NCBI GenBank assembly: GCA_028622995.1
Contig: JAJQJQ010000050.1
Location: 124,001 to 188,000, forward strand
DNA: 64,000 bases
DNA from: Panagrolaimus kolymaensis
Taxonomy: Eukaryota; Nematoda; Chromadorea; Rhabditida; Panagrolaimidae
Reading direction: 5' to 3'
In this document: piece after piece, positions 24,031 to 36,967 of the stretch
Numbering within the stretch: the first letter of the stretch is position 1
How the letters are laid out: each line of letters begins with the position of its first letter
Program-made: the position numbers and the translations under genes
The notes under the pieces: model-generated
The model's input: only the letters and a program-made list of their open reading frames with translations
Databases searched by the model: none
Told to the model about the DNA's origin: nothing

Positions 24031-25507
24031 TTAAACAGATTCAATTTTCACACCTCCACTTTCTAGTTTTTCTTCGATATAAATCCCACTTGTGGACGCA
24101 AAATCAACAAAATCCAATGGAATTGATGGCTCAAATGCAGCGTCCTTTCTTATTATTGCATCATTAGGTGTATCTATTTCTATGGTTTGCATCATATTCA
24201 TTGACATTCCAAGGCGGGTAAAAGCATTGAGTTGAGAAATGCCCAAAGTCAATCCACGATTAACATTAATTTTTTGTGCCATTTTTATTACTCTTCCTGC
24301 AATTTCTCGAGCTCGATGCATTTGACGTCCCATATAATGGACATTATGAATCACAGTGCTTCCAACCAATTCCAAACTGACCGTGACCAAAGTAACTCCA
24401 AATACAATAAGCAAAATTAAAATTGGGACTGGAATTGGAGGTCTAAAAAAACTTTTAAGTTTAAAAATTAATAAATTGAAAAATCTGACTTACAAAATAT
24501 CTCCATAACCAATAGTAAAAATACACATAACTGAATAATAAATACTATCCACAAATGATAATTGCGAAGTGTAACTAACTAAAACTCCCATCAAAAATGG
24601 ATAACTCGCAAGTATAACCGATAAAGCAATCATGGATTTTCCAGGTGATTCGTCAAGAAATTTAAAAATATAACTACACATAAATCTTCCAATGTTAGCG
24701 GTGACCATTAAACTCAATGGCATTCCGACAATGGCGTATAAAACTAAAAATAATCGTCCATATGGAGTTAATGGAGTTATAAATCCAAATCCAACTGGAA
24801 CTACAGTCGTAGTAGCAAGTAATAAAGCAGAATGAGAATTCCAAGAAGCTTAAAAAAATATGAATAAATAATAATCAAAAATAATATCTTTGTTTAAAAA
24901 ATAACTTTTTTTAAATATATAAATTAAACTTTTATCTATAGCAAAATACTCACCCATTTCACAACAGTTGTCATAAACCAATGCATCGAAAACATTGGCA
25001 GATATGGGATTTTGATATAATTCAAACATTTTTTTAGAAAATTTATCAAAAGATTTATCCAAAGATTTGTTAAAGGCATCAAAATCTGTAAATAAGTCAA
25101 TTCCGACATTTCTTTATTTCAAAAAATAAAATTTGCACCTTCGTTGAAAAATGCGGCCTTAAAAGAATCATGCAAAAGTGTCAAAGACTCTTTTTCCATA
25201 ATTTCAAAAGTATGATTTCTTTGAGCCAATTCAAATGGTTTTTCAATCCAATAAAATATTACTGAACCAGCGAGGACATAGCAAATACACAGAACAAGTA
25301 AACCAAAATGAAAAAAGAATGTTCGAAGTTTCTTAAAAAAACTTACAAATTTTTTTGAGATACCAAAAATGAAAAAGAACTTACATCTTTATCCATTGAA
25401 AAACAAAAAATTTTAAGTTTTTGTTTACGCCGTTGTTTTTGTGGCTTTTTTGGTGTTTGAAGTTGAGAATTTAAATTACCAATAATATGAAGTTTTGAGA
25501 CAGGCAT
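24031..25507 (-). CDS. two-pore-domain potassium channel (TWK/K2P family)
   Basis: Five exons on the minus strand (25507-25385, 25331-25139, 25085-24954, 24848-24494, 24442-24031) give 404 aa. An acceptor-like CTGTAG lies just before the ATG. The N-terminus is basic, with TM1 at about residues 46-67 ending FYWIEKP. A long extracellular cap follows, with an N-glycosylation sequon (NHT) and a CC pair. P1 is at about 157-171, with M2 and M3 after it. P2 has a canonical filter, TIGYG, at 261-265 (YSVMCIFTIGYGDI), followed by M4 and an 80-100 aa tail. K2P channels carry background K+ current as dimers. The first filter reads VVPVGFG (165-171), with V and P where the T-T of the common TTIGF/YG motif would be. 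The channel call is strong; its ion selectivity is open. Confidence 0.93.
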
Positions 25508-27091
25508 AGTTATTACTACAGAAAAGTAAGCTATCTCCTTTGAGAAAATAAAAGATATCGTTATTTTTAACGACGATGGCAAAAAGAAATGAGCCAAGAA
25601 AAAATAAGGGTGACATGAAAATTGGCTTTTAAAAAAGTGAGAAAGAAATGTTTTTTTTTCATGTAATTTTAAATGCATGATAAAAAAAAGTTTGGCTTTA
25701 TTTTGTCATTGTTTTTTTCAAAGATTTTTAAGTTCAAGGAAAGTTTTTTTGTTAAATTTATTTTTCAAAAAATTTAAATATTGGATGACATTTAGTGCAT
25801 TTTCTTTGTTTTAATTTTAACTGATCCATTTAGAAGTAAAATTATTTTTGCATTTATACTATTTAAAAAAAATTAAAGTCAAGTTGCAATGTTTTTGATT
25901 CTTTTTTTTGTTTTTTCATTTTAAGTTAAAACAAACAAAAAATGTTGCGGGTGTATCTAAAATTAAAATCTTTCCTAAAAAATGTGTTTAGTGCTATGAG
26001 TTGGTAATGACAGGCCTATTCAAAGTGTCAACAACTCCCTCGCTTCAATTAATGCAAATCTTGTGAACGCTATCTTTTTTTCATTAGTTTTATCGTTATT
26101 TTTTTTTTCAATGACGTTTCATTATCTTTTTTTTGTTTCAAAAAAATGCTAGCAATTTTTTTTTGCTCCAAAAATGGAAAAAGAAAATTATTGCATACAT
26201 AAAGAATCAATTGTGACGCATGAATTTATGCCATCGCGCCTGTCAAAAAATGGCCATTTACCAAAATTGCAAATAGGAGTCTCAACAATGCATTTTAACA
26301 TTTGTTTGTACTTTCAAAAATCCGATGTATTCTTTCCTAATATAAATTTGATTTTATGCTAATTTTTTATTAAATGTTTAATAAAAAAACTTATTTGCAA
26401 ACATTATTATATCTTTGATTATTAATAAAATCTTTATTTTTCGACAAAAAAAAACAAAATAAAATATAAAACAATTTTTTTTAAATCCCAATAAAAATAC
26501 AGAAAAAGAAATTTGAATACCATTTTTTGTATCACTGGCTATGGTGAAAAATAAAAAAAATAGTCCAACGCTATTAACCCGATTTAAAAAAATTTTTAAG
26601 CCAAAAAGATTAGAGATCGTAAAGTTAAGGAAAAATTCGTTAGCAAAATACGTGGTTGTTAACATTGACAATAAGAGACAGCAGAATAATAAAAAATTAT
26701 AAAGCACCAGTAAAAAAATAATAATAGATTTAAAACTTATAAAAGCAAAAAGCATAAACAATTTATATATATTAAAAGTTCGAAGACATAGCTACAAAAA
26801 CCAAATTCATAAATATTTGAGCAACAGATGGATATATTGCAAAATCGAACATTTCTGAAATGTTTGTTACAGTAAACTAATTTTTTGTATATTTATTGGA
26901 AGGTATTCATTTTGAATAAATTTGAAAGCGAAGAATAAAAATTGCACAGAAGTCGTAGTGAATTCATAACTGCATACTGTATCTTTGAAATAAGAAGAAC
27001 TTTTACTTTTGAAAGATAAATTTTAAAAACGTGGTTGAATTTTGCATTTAATTAAAAAATAATTTTGATTATGTCGCTTTCATCTTTTTCT
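25508..27091. other. intergenic region between the K2P and CHH-like genes
   Basis: AT-rich, with no gene of recognised family. A 127-codon hydrophobic open frame on the minus strand (26761-26378) has no homology I can recognise and lies downstream of the CHH-like gene. It is treated as doubtful. Confidence 0.5.
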
Positions 27092-29113
27092 TTAAAACAT
27101 TAATAAATTTCGTGTTCGATTATGTCTTGAAGCCCTGGATGGACGAAATAATAAGAGGCATTTCTTAAATTGTGAATTTCGAAAACAATCCGCTCTGAAA
27201 AATTGAAAAATGAAATGAGTAAGTCAAAGTATTAATCAAAAAAAGAAAGAAAGGTGAAATGACAAAATTGACCCCTACATTCCTATGAGTAAGGGTTTCT
27301 GTATTTTATAAAATTGACGTATGTTATTTTTATGGCTTTGGAAGCTGTTTTTAAAGGACCCTAATCATTTGGTCTTTTGAAAATTTCAAATTTTCGTTTC
27401 CCGCATTATTCCCTCCTGCTGGCAAGGTGCAAAGTCCCTTTCAAGCAAGTTTGATTTTTTTTTGAAATCCAATTTTTTTCTTCTTCATCTAAGTTTTAAT
27501 GGATATATGTAAATACAATATTAAAAAGGTAAAAGGTATTGCGTAAATACATTGAAATGGTTGATATTCACGGAGATGAAGAAGAAGAAAATTAGATTTC
27601 AAAAAAAAATCAAACTTGCTTGAAAGGGACTTTGCACCTTGCCAGCAGGAGGGAATAATGCGGGAAACGAAAATTTGAAATTTTCAAAAGACCAAATGAT
27701 TAGGGTCCTTTAAACACACAAAAAAAGAAACAGAAAAAAAGTTATTATCTATTTCATTTTCAGGAGAATCTACCCTTTTTAATTCCCTTGATGATGCCAC
27801 CACAATCGCTTAAAAAAAGGTCGGGGTTACTCATTAAAATAATTTCCATTTTCACATAGTTAAAAACTTAAAAAAGGAAAAGAAGCCAAAGTAGAAGCAG
27901 GAAAATAAAACAGATAACAGATGCAGCGGCGTCCATCGACCTTTCTCACAGAAAAGCAATGTCTCAGCTACAAAATGTGAAACCCTGCCAAAAAAATCCC
28001 CCAAAAAGAGTGACGCCAGTTTAAAGTCTATTAGATATCACTTTCTTGTTTTCAAATAAAAAAAAGATAATACAATTAAAAAAGATTTTGTCTCTCTTCC
28101 TTAACTGAGTCACATTGCACCAACAACGACAGCTATAAAAAGCATTTTAAAATTTTTTGCAAGATTCTTTGGACTTTTCTATTTTTAGAAATTTTTATGG
28201 GTGGCATCATTCTGGTTTCGAAAAAAAAGGTTTGCGTGAAAAAAGCAAATTCGAAATTACTGTAATTCTAAACATTTTTTCGGGTTCGCTGAATAATTAT
28301 AAAAAAACCTCCGTCCTTTAGTTACGGTAGCTCTAAACTTAGAAACAAAAAAAAGCAAATAAATAAACAAGCAAACGCATTTATTTGACCTTTTATGTAT
28401 TCTATTCAAGGCATTTTAGTTTAATATCGTGCATCAAAAAACTACGAAACTAAGATAAAAAAAACTTTCGGTGCAACATGAGATGCTTCGTAGTCTATTT
28501 TCTATTTTTTTGCGTCAAATACTCTAATAACGCTTAAAAAAAGACCTCCAACTCGTTCTTTTATTTTTATTTTTGGTGGGAGGAATGGAATTTAAGACAT
28601 ATTTATTTTTTGTTGCTAAAAAAATAAAGAGCAAATTTGTCGTTGTTTCATTAAAGCTGCTGTTAAAATGTTAAAAAGAATTATTTTTAGTAACAGCTAC
28701 TCTGTTAGGCTACATTAAATTAAAGAAACTACATTTAAAAAAGCTACAAACCTGCAGTTTGCTCGCATATTAGGACTTTGATGTGAAAACATATCATGAC
28801 ATAATTCGCATACTCTATCCATCACAGCATGCAATGCTTCATTTTCATATATATTACATTGTTTTCCACTCAACCTAATTTTTGGATCCTCTTCAGATAT
28901 TTCAGATGATGTTGGAAGGTTTGATGGTTGTGACACTTTTGCTTCTATTACAATGGGTTTTGAAATTAATAAAAATGTAATTAAAATTGCCATAAAATAA
29001 TTTAATTTATTTTTTTTTAGCGATATGGAAGGCGTCGTGGATTTTGATGATGATAAGGTTGTTTTTGTTGGATGAGTCATAATTCTTAGTAAAGTAGTAG
29101 ACGACGATTGCAT
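27092..29113 (-). CDS. CHH/ITP-superfamily neuropeptide precursor (ion transport peptide-like)
   Basis: Two minus-strand exons, 29113-28752 and 27194-27092, are joined in phase 2 across a 1.56-kb intron to give 154 aa. The joined product has six cysteines at 86, 102, 105, 120, 124 and 133. Their spacing, C-x15-C-x2-C-x14-C-x3-C-x8-C, is nearly the crustacean hyperglycaemic hormone / insect ion transport peptide pattern, where the fourth gap is usually about 12. Local motifs also fit: DRVCELC before the intron and ADCFRNSQFKKC after it. A hydrophobic segment at about 41-58 serves as signal sequence. The ATG at 28993 would place it right at the N-terminus, while the ATG at 29113 adds 40 polar residues. 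The peptide should be secreted and act as a hormone. No clear KR cleavage site and no C-terminal amidation signal are seen. Confidence 0.85.
27195..28751 (-). other. intron of the CHH-like gene
   Basis: AT-rich 1.56-kb intron that separates the N-terminal and C-terminal halves of the six-Cys domain. It contains the 355-bp hairpin element at 27355-27709. The acceptor is TTTTTCAG. No further exon is needed to keep frame. Confidence 0.75.
27355..27709. mobile_element. long-hairpin MITE (TTAA target-site duplication)
   Basis: Two arms of about 136 bp (27355-27490 and 27574-27709) are near-perfect inverted repeats around an 83-bp centre, starting AGGACCCTAATCATTTGG. Only a few mismatches are seen, near the inner ends. 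TTAA flanks both sides (27351-27354 and 27710-27713), which suggests a piggyBac-like target preference. There is no coding capacity. It sits inside the CHH-like gene's intron, so the pre-mRNA could fold into a long duplex. Confidence 0.85.
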
Positions 29114-32100
29114 TTTTTTGAGTAAAAATATTGAGGCTTGATAGGCGCAAAATATATTTATATTAAGAAGCTTTAACGATTACAAAAAAAATATTTTCAA
29201 AAATCACTGAATAAAATAAACTTTTTTTAAGAAAATATAAATAAAATTCTGCAGCAACAAATGCTTTCACTTTGATCAACACCAAACAGCAGAACTTGAT
29301 TTATTTTTTTCGTGTGTTCTGATTCAATTAAATTAATAGAACAAAAAAAACAGGATTCTTGCAAATTATTTGCGGAGCAAAAAAAATATAATGCGTGAAT
29401 TGAGTTTATAAAAAATCACGCAGCACGTAAAATTTGATTTGATTTAATTGAATGTCCAGTATACGGTAGTCGAAGTAGTAAAAAACCTTAAAAAAGTTAA
29501 TTCAGTTAAATCTTTTTCTTTTCGTATCTTTTTTTCTTTTCAATTATATAAGCGTAAAAAAATATACAACAAAAGTAGTTATTTTAACAAAGGAAATAAT
29601 CATATAATAAATAAAAAATAATAGACACGAAATTAATGCACGAAAATATAAAAGACACGCCTCTCGAGTTTGATGTTGTTGAATGAGTGGTTATTTTTCA
29701 AGGCAAAGCAAAAGGGCTCTTCCTGAAGATGGAGAAGAATGAGAAGCCATTGTAATGGAAAAAAGACCGCCTTTCTATTCTAGCATGTTGTTTTTTCCTT
29801 TTTCGCGTCATCTTTTTTATTTTTGCAAAAAAAAAGATGCGTGAAAAACTCCTTTTATTGCAGCAACAAGCTAGCCAAGGCTCAAATTAGACAAAAGCAA
29901 TAAATAAATAAGTTATTAATAATAACAACAATAAAGAAAGACGATCATCAAAATAAGTTGGCACATTATCGTGTTGCACGTGTCTTATTTATTTTTTGGC
30001 ATTTTCTAGTTTTTTATTATTTTTATGGAAGTAAAACATGATGCGTAAATAAAAAAATTTACAAAAGGAAGATTTGAAAAATAGGCATTTTTGATGTGGG
30101 CCATAAAATATTAATTCAAAGTTTGACGTATGTATTTTTTTTCATTTACGGTTCAATACCTTTTTTGTTTTTTTTCCTGGTTGAGATTATTCAGAAACCT
30201 TTAAGTAAAGTCAAAAGGTTAAATCAAGCTTACCGGATTTTTTGAATTTTTTGGAGAAAACTCTAAATCGAAAGAAATTTGCTAATGGCATTTACAAGAA
30301 AGTCTTTTGTTTGTAAAGCTACTCAGCGACGACCCAAAAATGATGAGCTTATAGTACTTTGGCTTTTCCTTTCTACGAGTGCACTTGACCTGACCCCAGC
30401 AATCTCATAATTATTCCCAGAAGGAATTTTGAAAAAAAGTAGTAAATTAAAATTGATAGGAAAAAATTAAGGAGACGAAAAAGCAATGGATAAAAGCGTC
30501 ATTTTTTTAATTCTTTTTTTTTTTTTTTGCAAAATTACTATGACTAATTATTTTTATATTTTTTGTATTTATGATTCTTGTTTTGGAGGATCTTAGAAGA
30601 ATTACGCAAATATGAACAAAATACAAGAAATAGTATTGAAAACTATTTTTGCATCTGTATTTTATATAGTCGGGACTGCTTAGAAATTATAACACCTAGC
30701 ACGGACAAGAGAATTAAGTCATTAAAAAAGACCGAGTTTAAAGTTCAGATAAAAAATAAAAATAAACCTATGTAACTTTCTTATTTTTACAGCTACAAAA
30801 ATAAAAAAAGTAAAAGTTAAAATTAAGCCCATTGTTTTTTTTTGTTGGATAAAGATAGACCAGACGCGGAGGAGAACTCTGACCAAATAAAAATAAATAT
30901 TTTTTTGCAAAAAGAAAAAAATAATTTGCAAAAATGGGTAAAAATGAAGCAAAGCCAAAAAGATAATTTTTTTGTTTTTGGTATAATTTCGCGTAAAAAA
31001 AATAACAAAAAAATAATAACACATCAACCAAAAAAAAGCAAGACATATATATTATTTTTTTGGTTTAGTATGTCCCACAGAAAAATAGGTAATAAATGAT
31101 ATCAATGATCATAAACAAAATAGAGTCATAGCCACCACAAGCTAAAAAGGCGTAAATTTTATTCCCCTGTGAAATATTTTTATTGCGCAAAAAAATTTAA
31201 TTTAACTTTTTTTCGTTATTATTTTTTAAATATTTTACGTCACTAATTTTATTACGCATAAGACACCACCATAGTTAGAGCTTCCTATGTAAATCCACCG
31301 CTAAGCATCATTACAGCTGACCAAAATCAAGAAAATAAACAATTCTCTGAAGGAAATAAAGCATAGACAAAAATTTTAAAAAAGTTACGGTAACAAAGAA
31401 GCTTTGTTTTTTTCAATTTTAAAATCGAATACTTACGAATTAAAAAATCTAAATAATAAATTTAATATTAATTTTAACACCTCAAACGCAACAACAACTT
31501 ATTTAGATGCTGAAACGGACTACCTGTATGCGCATTTACAATGCTTTATATATTGGATGCAAAGCAGAGGAACAAAAAGTTAAAAACTTGTTCAACATCA
31601 TTTTTTTATTCCCAAATGTGTAAAAATGCGTTGGCATAGATTGTATGAAGAAAAAAAATATAAATAAAAATATAAATAATTTTGCAACATCATCAAAAGT
31701 AGTAGTCAGCAGTTTGATCTTTACAAGAACCTACACTTTTTTCTTTGATTCTTAGAATTTATTAAAACACATTAGTAATAAAGTTATAAAAAAATGAAAA
31801 CTATAAAAAGTGTCAGTCATTTATTTTGTAGTCATACGGTAGATGAAGAAAAAAAAACATGAGCAAAATGAGGAGCATTTTATTTGATTATGGGCGGACG
31901 GAAAAACAACCTTTTAAACCTTTAAAACTTTTAAATAATAATTTTAATATGGAAGAATCGATTAAGAAAAAAATGGTTTTAAAAATTTTTATATGCATGG
32001 AATTTTTGGAACAAATTAAAATCACAAGAAATTCATAACTTTTTTTTCGTTTTGAAATACTAATTTCGAGACGGCCAAGGAAGGTATATATGTGACTTTA

Positions 32101-35100
32101 ATTCCATATGATTGATGACTTCAAATCAACGCATCTGACATCATCCAACTTGTGGAGTAGCTGACTTAAGTCATATTATATCGTGCGAAAAAAGAATGCC
32201 GGAAACAAAACGAAAAAACGTGAATGAAGCCACCCCAACTTCCTTCCTTCCGTTTTCCTTTTTTGGACAATAAGAAGAAGAGACAACAAAAAAGTTCCAA
32301 AAGTGTGTTATTTTGGAAGAACAAAGAAGAGAAAGAAAAAAATGACTAAACAAAATCACTCTTTTTTTATTTTATATTTTAGCAATTCCCTAAAAGTCAT
32401 AGCCGTGTAATTTTTTTTATATTTCTATTATAGTATGCTGCGGAGTTTAAAAAAATATTAGTAAGGAGGAAGCTCATTTTTTTTCTTTGTCCAAATTCAT
32501 GCAAATAAAGGGCATAAAAAATGATTCAAAAATTCAGGAAATAGTTTGTTTGCAAATTCTTTTTTTTGAGAGCAGCAGCAAAAAATAAAACATTTTTTTT
32601 GGAAACAAAAGGTACAAAAAAATTTGGAAATATTTTTCCAATTCGTTGCATTTTTTCAATTACAACTTCGAATTTATTTATAAAAAAAGACGAGAGGAAT
32701 ACAAAAAAAAACCTTCGTCATGCAACCCACGCGCTTTTTTTCATGTTTTTTACAGAAATAAGTCAAATAATTTTTTCTGACCCTTTTTTTATCAAAGGAA
32801 TAAAAAAAATTGTTCCTGTTCTTGATTTTTTTACGCTAAAAAGCGACTACTTAAAAACAACCCCTCAAGTGGGTCACAAAAATTAGTATACGGTAGCTCA
32901 AAAAAATGCTGATAATATAAACCAGAAATTCTATCAAAAACGAAGAAATGAAAAGAAAAGACTTTGTGTTTGATTAATAAAAAGAAAAACGTATATGCGG
33001 CAACTTCATTGTAGTCGTTTAGAAAAAATTAATCCCATCTATTCTAATCGTTTTGGTTGTGGAAAAAATCCATGGCTATCGAGTGGGTGTGTTAAATGGC
33101 TTATTGCCGCTACTACTTTAAAGGAATTCGTGACTTCACTGTAGTTGTCTGCAAAAAAAACTTTGCATATTTTTGAAAATTTTTATTTACAGATTATTTA
33201 TGGCAGGACAAAATTAATAATCTTATTAAACTCCAATCTCTGAAAATAAAAGTGAAAAAGGAAAGATTTCAAAAAAAGATTACATTGCATTTTCAGCTTT
33301 AAAAAATAAGGATGTTTGAGAAATTTTTGGTGGCAGAAATATAAAAAAGGCTTTTTCGGTAGAAAATTTAGTTGTTGTTTTATGCGTTTGTTAAAAATAA
33401 ATAGACAACGTGCTTGACGTTTCAAAATTCAATTCAAAACAAGGATTATTTCTAAGATAATAAACTGTAAGTGCTTCAGTAATATCTTAAAAGATTATTA
33501 AGTTGTAGCAATATAATCAAGCCATACTTGGAATCCTTAACAAATTCGGCAATCAAAGCAAGCTATTTTTATACTGTATTTTTATTCATTGGTCTATTTT
33601 CAGGAAAAAGGTAATAGTCATAGGGTAACAGAAATAACTCAAAAGGCCTACGTAGGTAAATAAACTACAACTTGGGTGACAAAGTTATAATTATTTTATC
33701 CAAATCCCAAATCCCAAACAACTCAAATCTTAGTTTAGCAATTTGTAATTTTTGAAATTTAAAAACGTAGGCGAAATTTTTTTAAATTTAATATAGAATT
33801 TAAAAAATACTTTTATTTATTTTTGATCTCTTAAAATTAAATAAAATAAATATTAATATATGGCTTCGAAAAATTTGGTCATAAAGTGTGAGTATTTAAA
33901 ATTTGATTAAAAGAATGAAATTTTGAAGTCATACTTTAGAGATCATTCTTTTTTTTCTGGCTGCCTACCTACTACAGTCTTAATAATTCTACGTATGTAT
34001 TTAAAAAAGGTTTCATTACGTAAATATTTCATCCTATAAATAAGATTAAAGTATGTATGTAAAAGGCTTAAAAAAATTTTTGATGAAAAATAGAAGCAAA
34101 AAAAGTAAATATTGTTTTAAGAAAAAATAACATAAAAACTATAAATCCTGGAATTCAAAAATTCAGGGATTTCGTCATTTTGAAATGGGTTTTTTTTTGA
34201 AAGTCAAGGACTTTCAATAAACCGCAAATTTTTTACAATCAAAAAACTCAAAAGAAAACCTTTTTCAAAAAAGAAATAATCAAGAATAAACTTGAAAAAA
34301 AGTCCAAAATGTGACTAAAAACGAAAATTAAATTTAAAATTATTTTTTTGTGTCAAAATTCGTCATCTTTTTATACTTGCAAAAAAACTTGAAATCAAAA
34401 AAGAAGAAAATGGTTTATAACCAAATCAAATCATTTTTATTATATATTTTTTTCTATAAAAAAATGATCATCACCATCCATCCCACACAACCTAATTTCC
34501 GATAATGATAATGCGCGTGTGGATCGTAAAAAATTCTTTTTTCTTTAGTCATAGATCATTTTTGGTCACGATCATCATTATCATCTGCAGCAAATGAAAA
34601 ACGTAAAAATTTAAATGTGCAGCTGAGCATGCAAGGAATGAATGAATGATAGATAGTGGTCATCCAAAATATATCCGATCAAAATTAATTACGTCCAAAG
34701 TTAATTTCTTTTTTTCTTTTTTCTGCAAAATATTTGTGAATATTTCGAAAGTTTCACGTTCTTGACTAAAAGAAAACGTGTCAGTCTGAGAATGCTGATG
34801 ACGAATGATAAAAATTCATCGAATTCTTTTTCTTTATCATACTGTAATCCTCCGAAAATATTTATCTCTTTGCTGTTTGATAAACAACAAGCGACCGGAA
34901 ATAAAATAAATATTTTTTGGATTAATGATCTCTTAATAATAAAAATAACATCATAATGAGAGAGAAAACTAGAAATCATATGTTTTCTTATTATTTTTTT
35001 CAAAGATATTTAATTATATTTTTTTAATAACTTTTTGAACTTTTAAATTATGGCTTTTAATTTCCGGACACATCTTTGATTATTTTTGTGTTTCTTTTTT

Positions 35101-36967
35101 AAACGAAGATCAGAAGAACATTAAACCAAAAAAAGCTGGAAATGATTCTTACTAAGTGTTCAAAAAAATGTTTACTCTAAAAGCTTTATCCATGAATACA
35201 GTACCTTTTTTAAAATTTATGTTATTTTAAAATTATGTGTTGTTAGTAAAGTATGATTCACGGGTTTAAAATACTATGTGCAGCAAAAAAATAGGGATTT
35301 TGTGCAGCACGAAAAACATCAAAGCAAAAAGGCGAAAAGTGAGACATTGTTTTGTTTTTTTGCCAAAATCTCTCAAGGGATACAGAATTTTAAAAAATAG
35401 GTTATCGAATGTCTCCAAGCTACGTCCTTGAAAAATTTCCTCAGAAAGCTCTTGAAAATGTTGACAACACAAACAAAAGATTATCTCTTTTTTTATTTGT
35501 ATGTAGCCATAAGATTGAAAAAAATATTTAAGATAAAATTAAAAATAGAAATATAAAAAATTCATTTCTTGTGATGGAACATATCCATATTCGTCAAAAT
35601 TGTATTTGTTGCTTCAAAATCATATTTTTTATGAACTCTATAATGTCAATAAATACCATTTGGGTACTTTCTATCATAAAAGTTTAAAACGTTGGAAATT
35701 AACAAATCAAAAAAAAAATCAAATGAATGAAAATCAAATTAAATACAATAAATTAACGTACAAATTTTTTCGAGTTGTAACTTCTTAATTGATTGATTTA
35801 ATGTACTGGACAAAAAAATATTGGTTTAGATGTATGATTCATCGATTCAACTTTTCATTCATTTGTGTGTATTTTGTAGCCTGTTTTTATGTAACAAGAA
35901 AATACGTGAATGAATTATTTGTAGGGTAAAATCAAAGTTTCCATTACGTGAATATTTTTTTCGCATAAAATGTGAGACAATCGCATTTACTCCTTTCTAC
36001 AAGTTAACATGATATTAATAAAGCAAATACTTTCGACAAAAAAACCAAACACATTTTCAAATAAAAAAAAGCAAATATTTTTTGGCAGTTTAGTTATTTA
36101 TAATTTTTCTTTATTTTTACCAAACTTGTTTTTTTCCAATAGTTTCAATTTATAAAACTCGTGGAAAATTTAATTTGGAATTAATTTTTTTAAATTATTT
36201 TAAAGCAGACTTCTGGCTTTTTTCTAACTGATTTCAAAGAGCAAAATGCCAAAAAGACCAGCACTCAAAGAAGAAATAAAAGCAAATAAGTAGTAAGGTT
36301 AAAAAATTAAAAACTCTTTTTTTCTTAAAACACAAATACCGGAAAAATCTCTAAGGAATACTTTCTTGCTTAGTTAAATTTGCGTGTAAGTGTTTTTTTA
36401 TTTTGCTCTTCCATTCTTTTCGATTTTTTAATTGAAATAAGCGTCTAAGAAACGAATTAAAATATAAATAAAAGCTTTTCCTTAATCTTTATCCATCCTG
36501 CTTTAATTTTACATTTTTTTTTCTTCCTATTTTTACAACCGAAGTGTATGAGAAAAAAATATATTTTAAAGCGTGCGTTGTCCAGGCAACATTTTACAAT
36601 TTATTAGAAATAAGTAAAATGCTTGAAGCGAGATGAAGTGAAAAATAATAAAACAGAATTAGAAAATTATTTATTGCTAGGTAAAAAAACATAAAAAGAA
36701 AAGGTATTTTTACTAATTTTTCATTTATTTTTTCTTGAGTTTTATCCTCTTTAAAATCTGTTAAAAGTAAAAATATTAGAAAAGAAATTTCATTTGTTTT
36801 TGATTTTGTGGCTTCAGTAAGGATTAACAAAATTACGTTGAGCCGAAGTAATAGAAAATAAGTGAAGCGATTAAAGTTTTTGGCAAACAACTTTTTTACC
36901 TAATAAAATTAATTTTTCTTTTGTTTAGAAATCTTCATTAAAAGTCTTAACACTTCTATTTTCTAAA
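29114..36967. other. long gene-free region
   Basis: Nearly 8 kb without a supported gene on either strand. It includes the upstream region of the CHH-like gene (to about 30 kb) and of the chemoreceptor gene. Open frames are short and low-complexity. The one with more balanced codons, about 35545-35788 (+), lacks a proper start, a splice partner and recognisable homology. No tRNA-like B box was recognised. Confidence 0.5.

Noticed and set aside
26378..26761. 127-codon hydrophobic open frame on the minus strand
   Set aside because: It is made largely of Phe/Leu/Ile/Lys codons from T- and A-runs, has no recognised family, and lies downstream of the CHH-like gene with no splice or start context.
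33000..33150. Possible small RNA gene in a less AT-rich patch
   Set aside because: No A/B boxes, cloverleaf or snoRNA box pairs could be found by eye.
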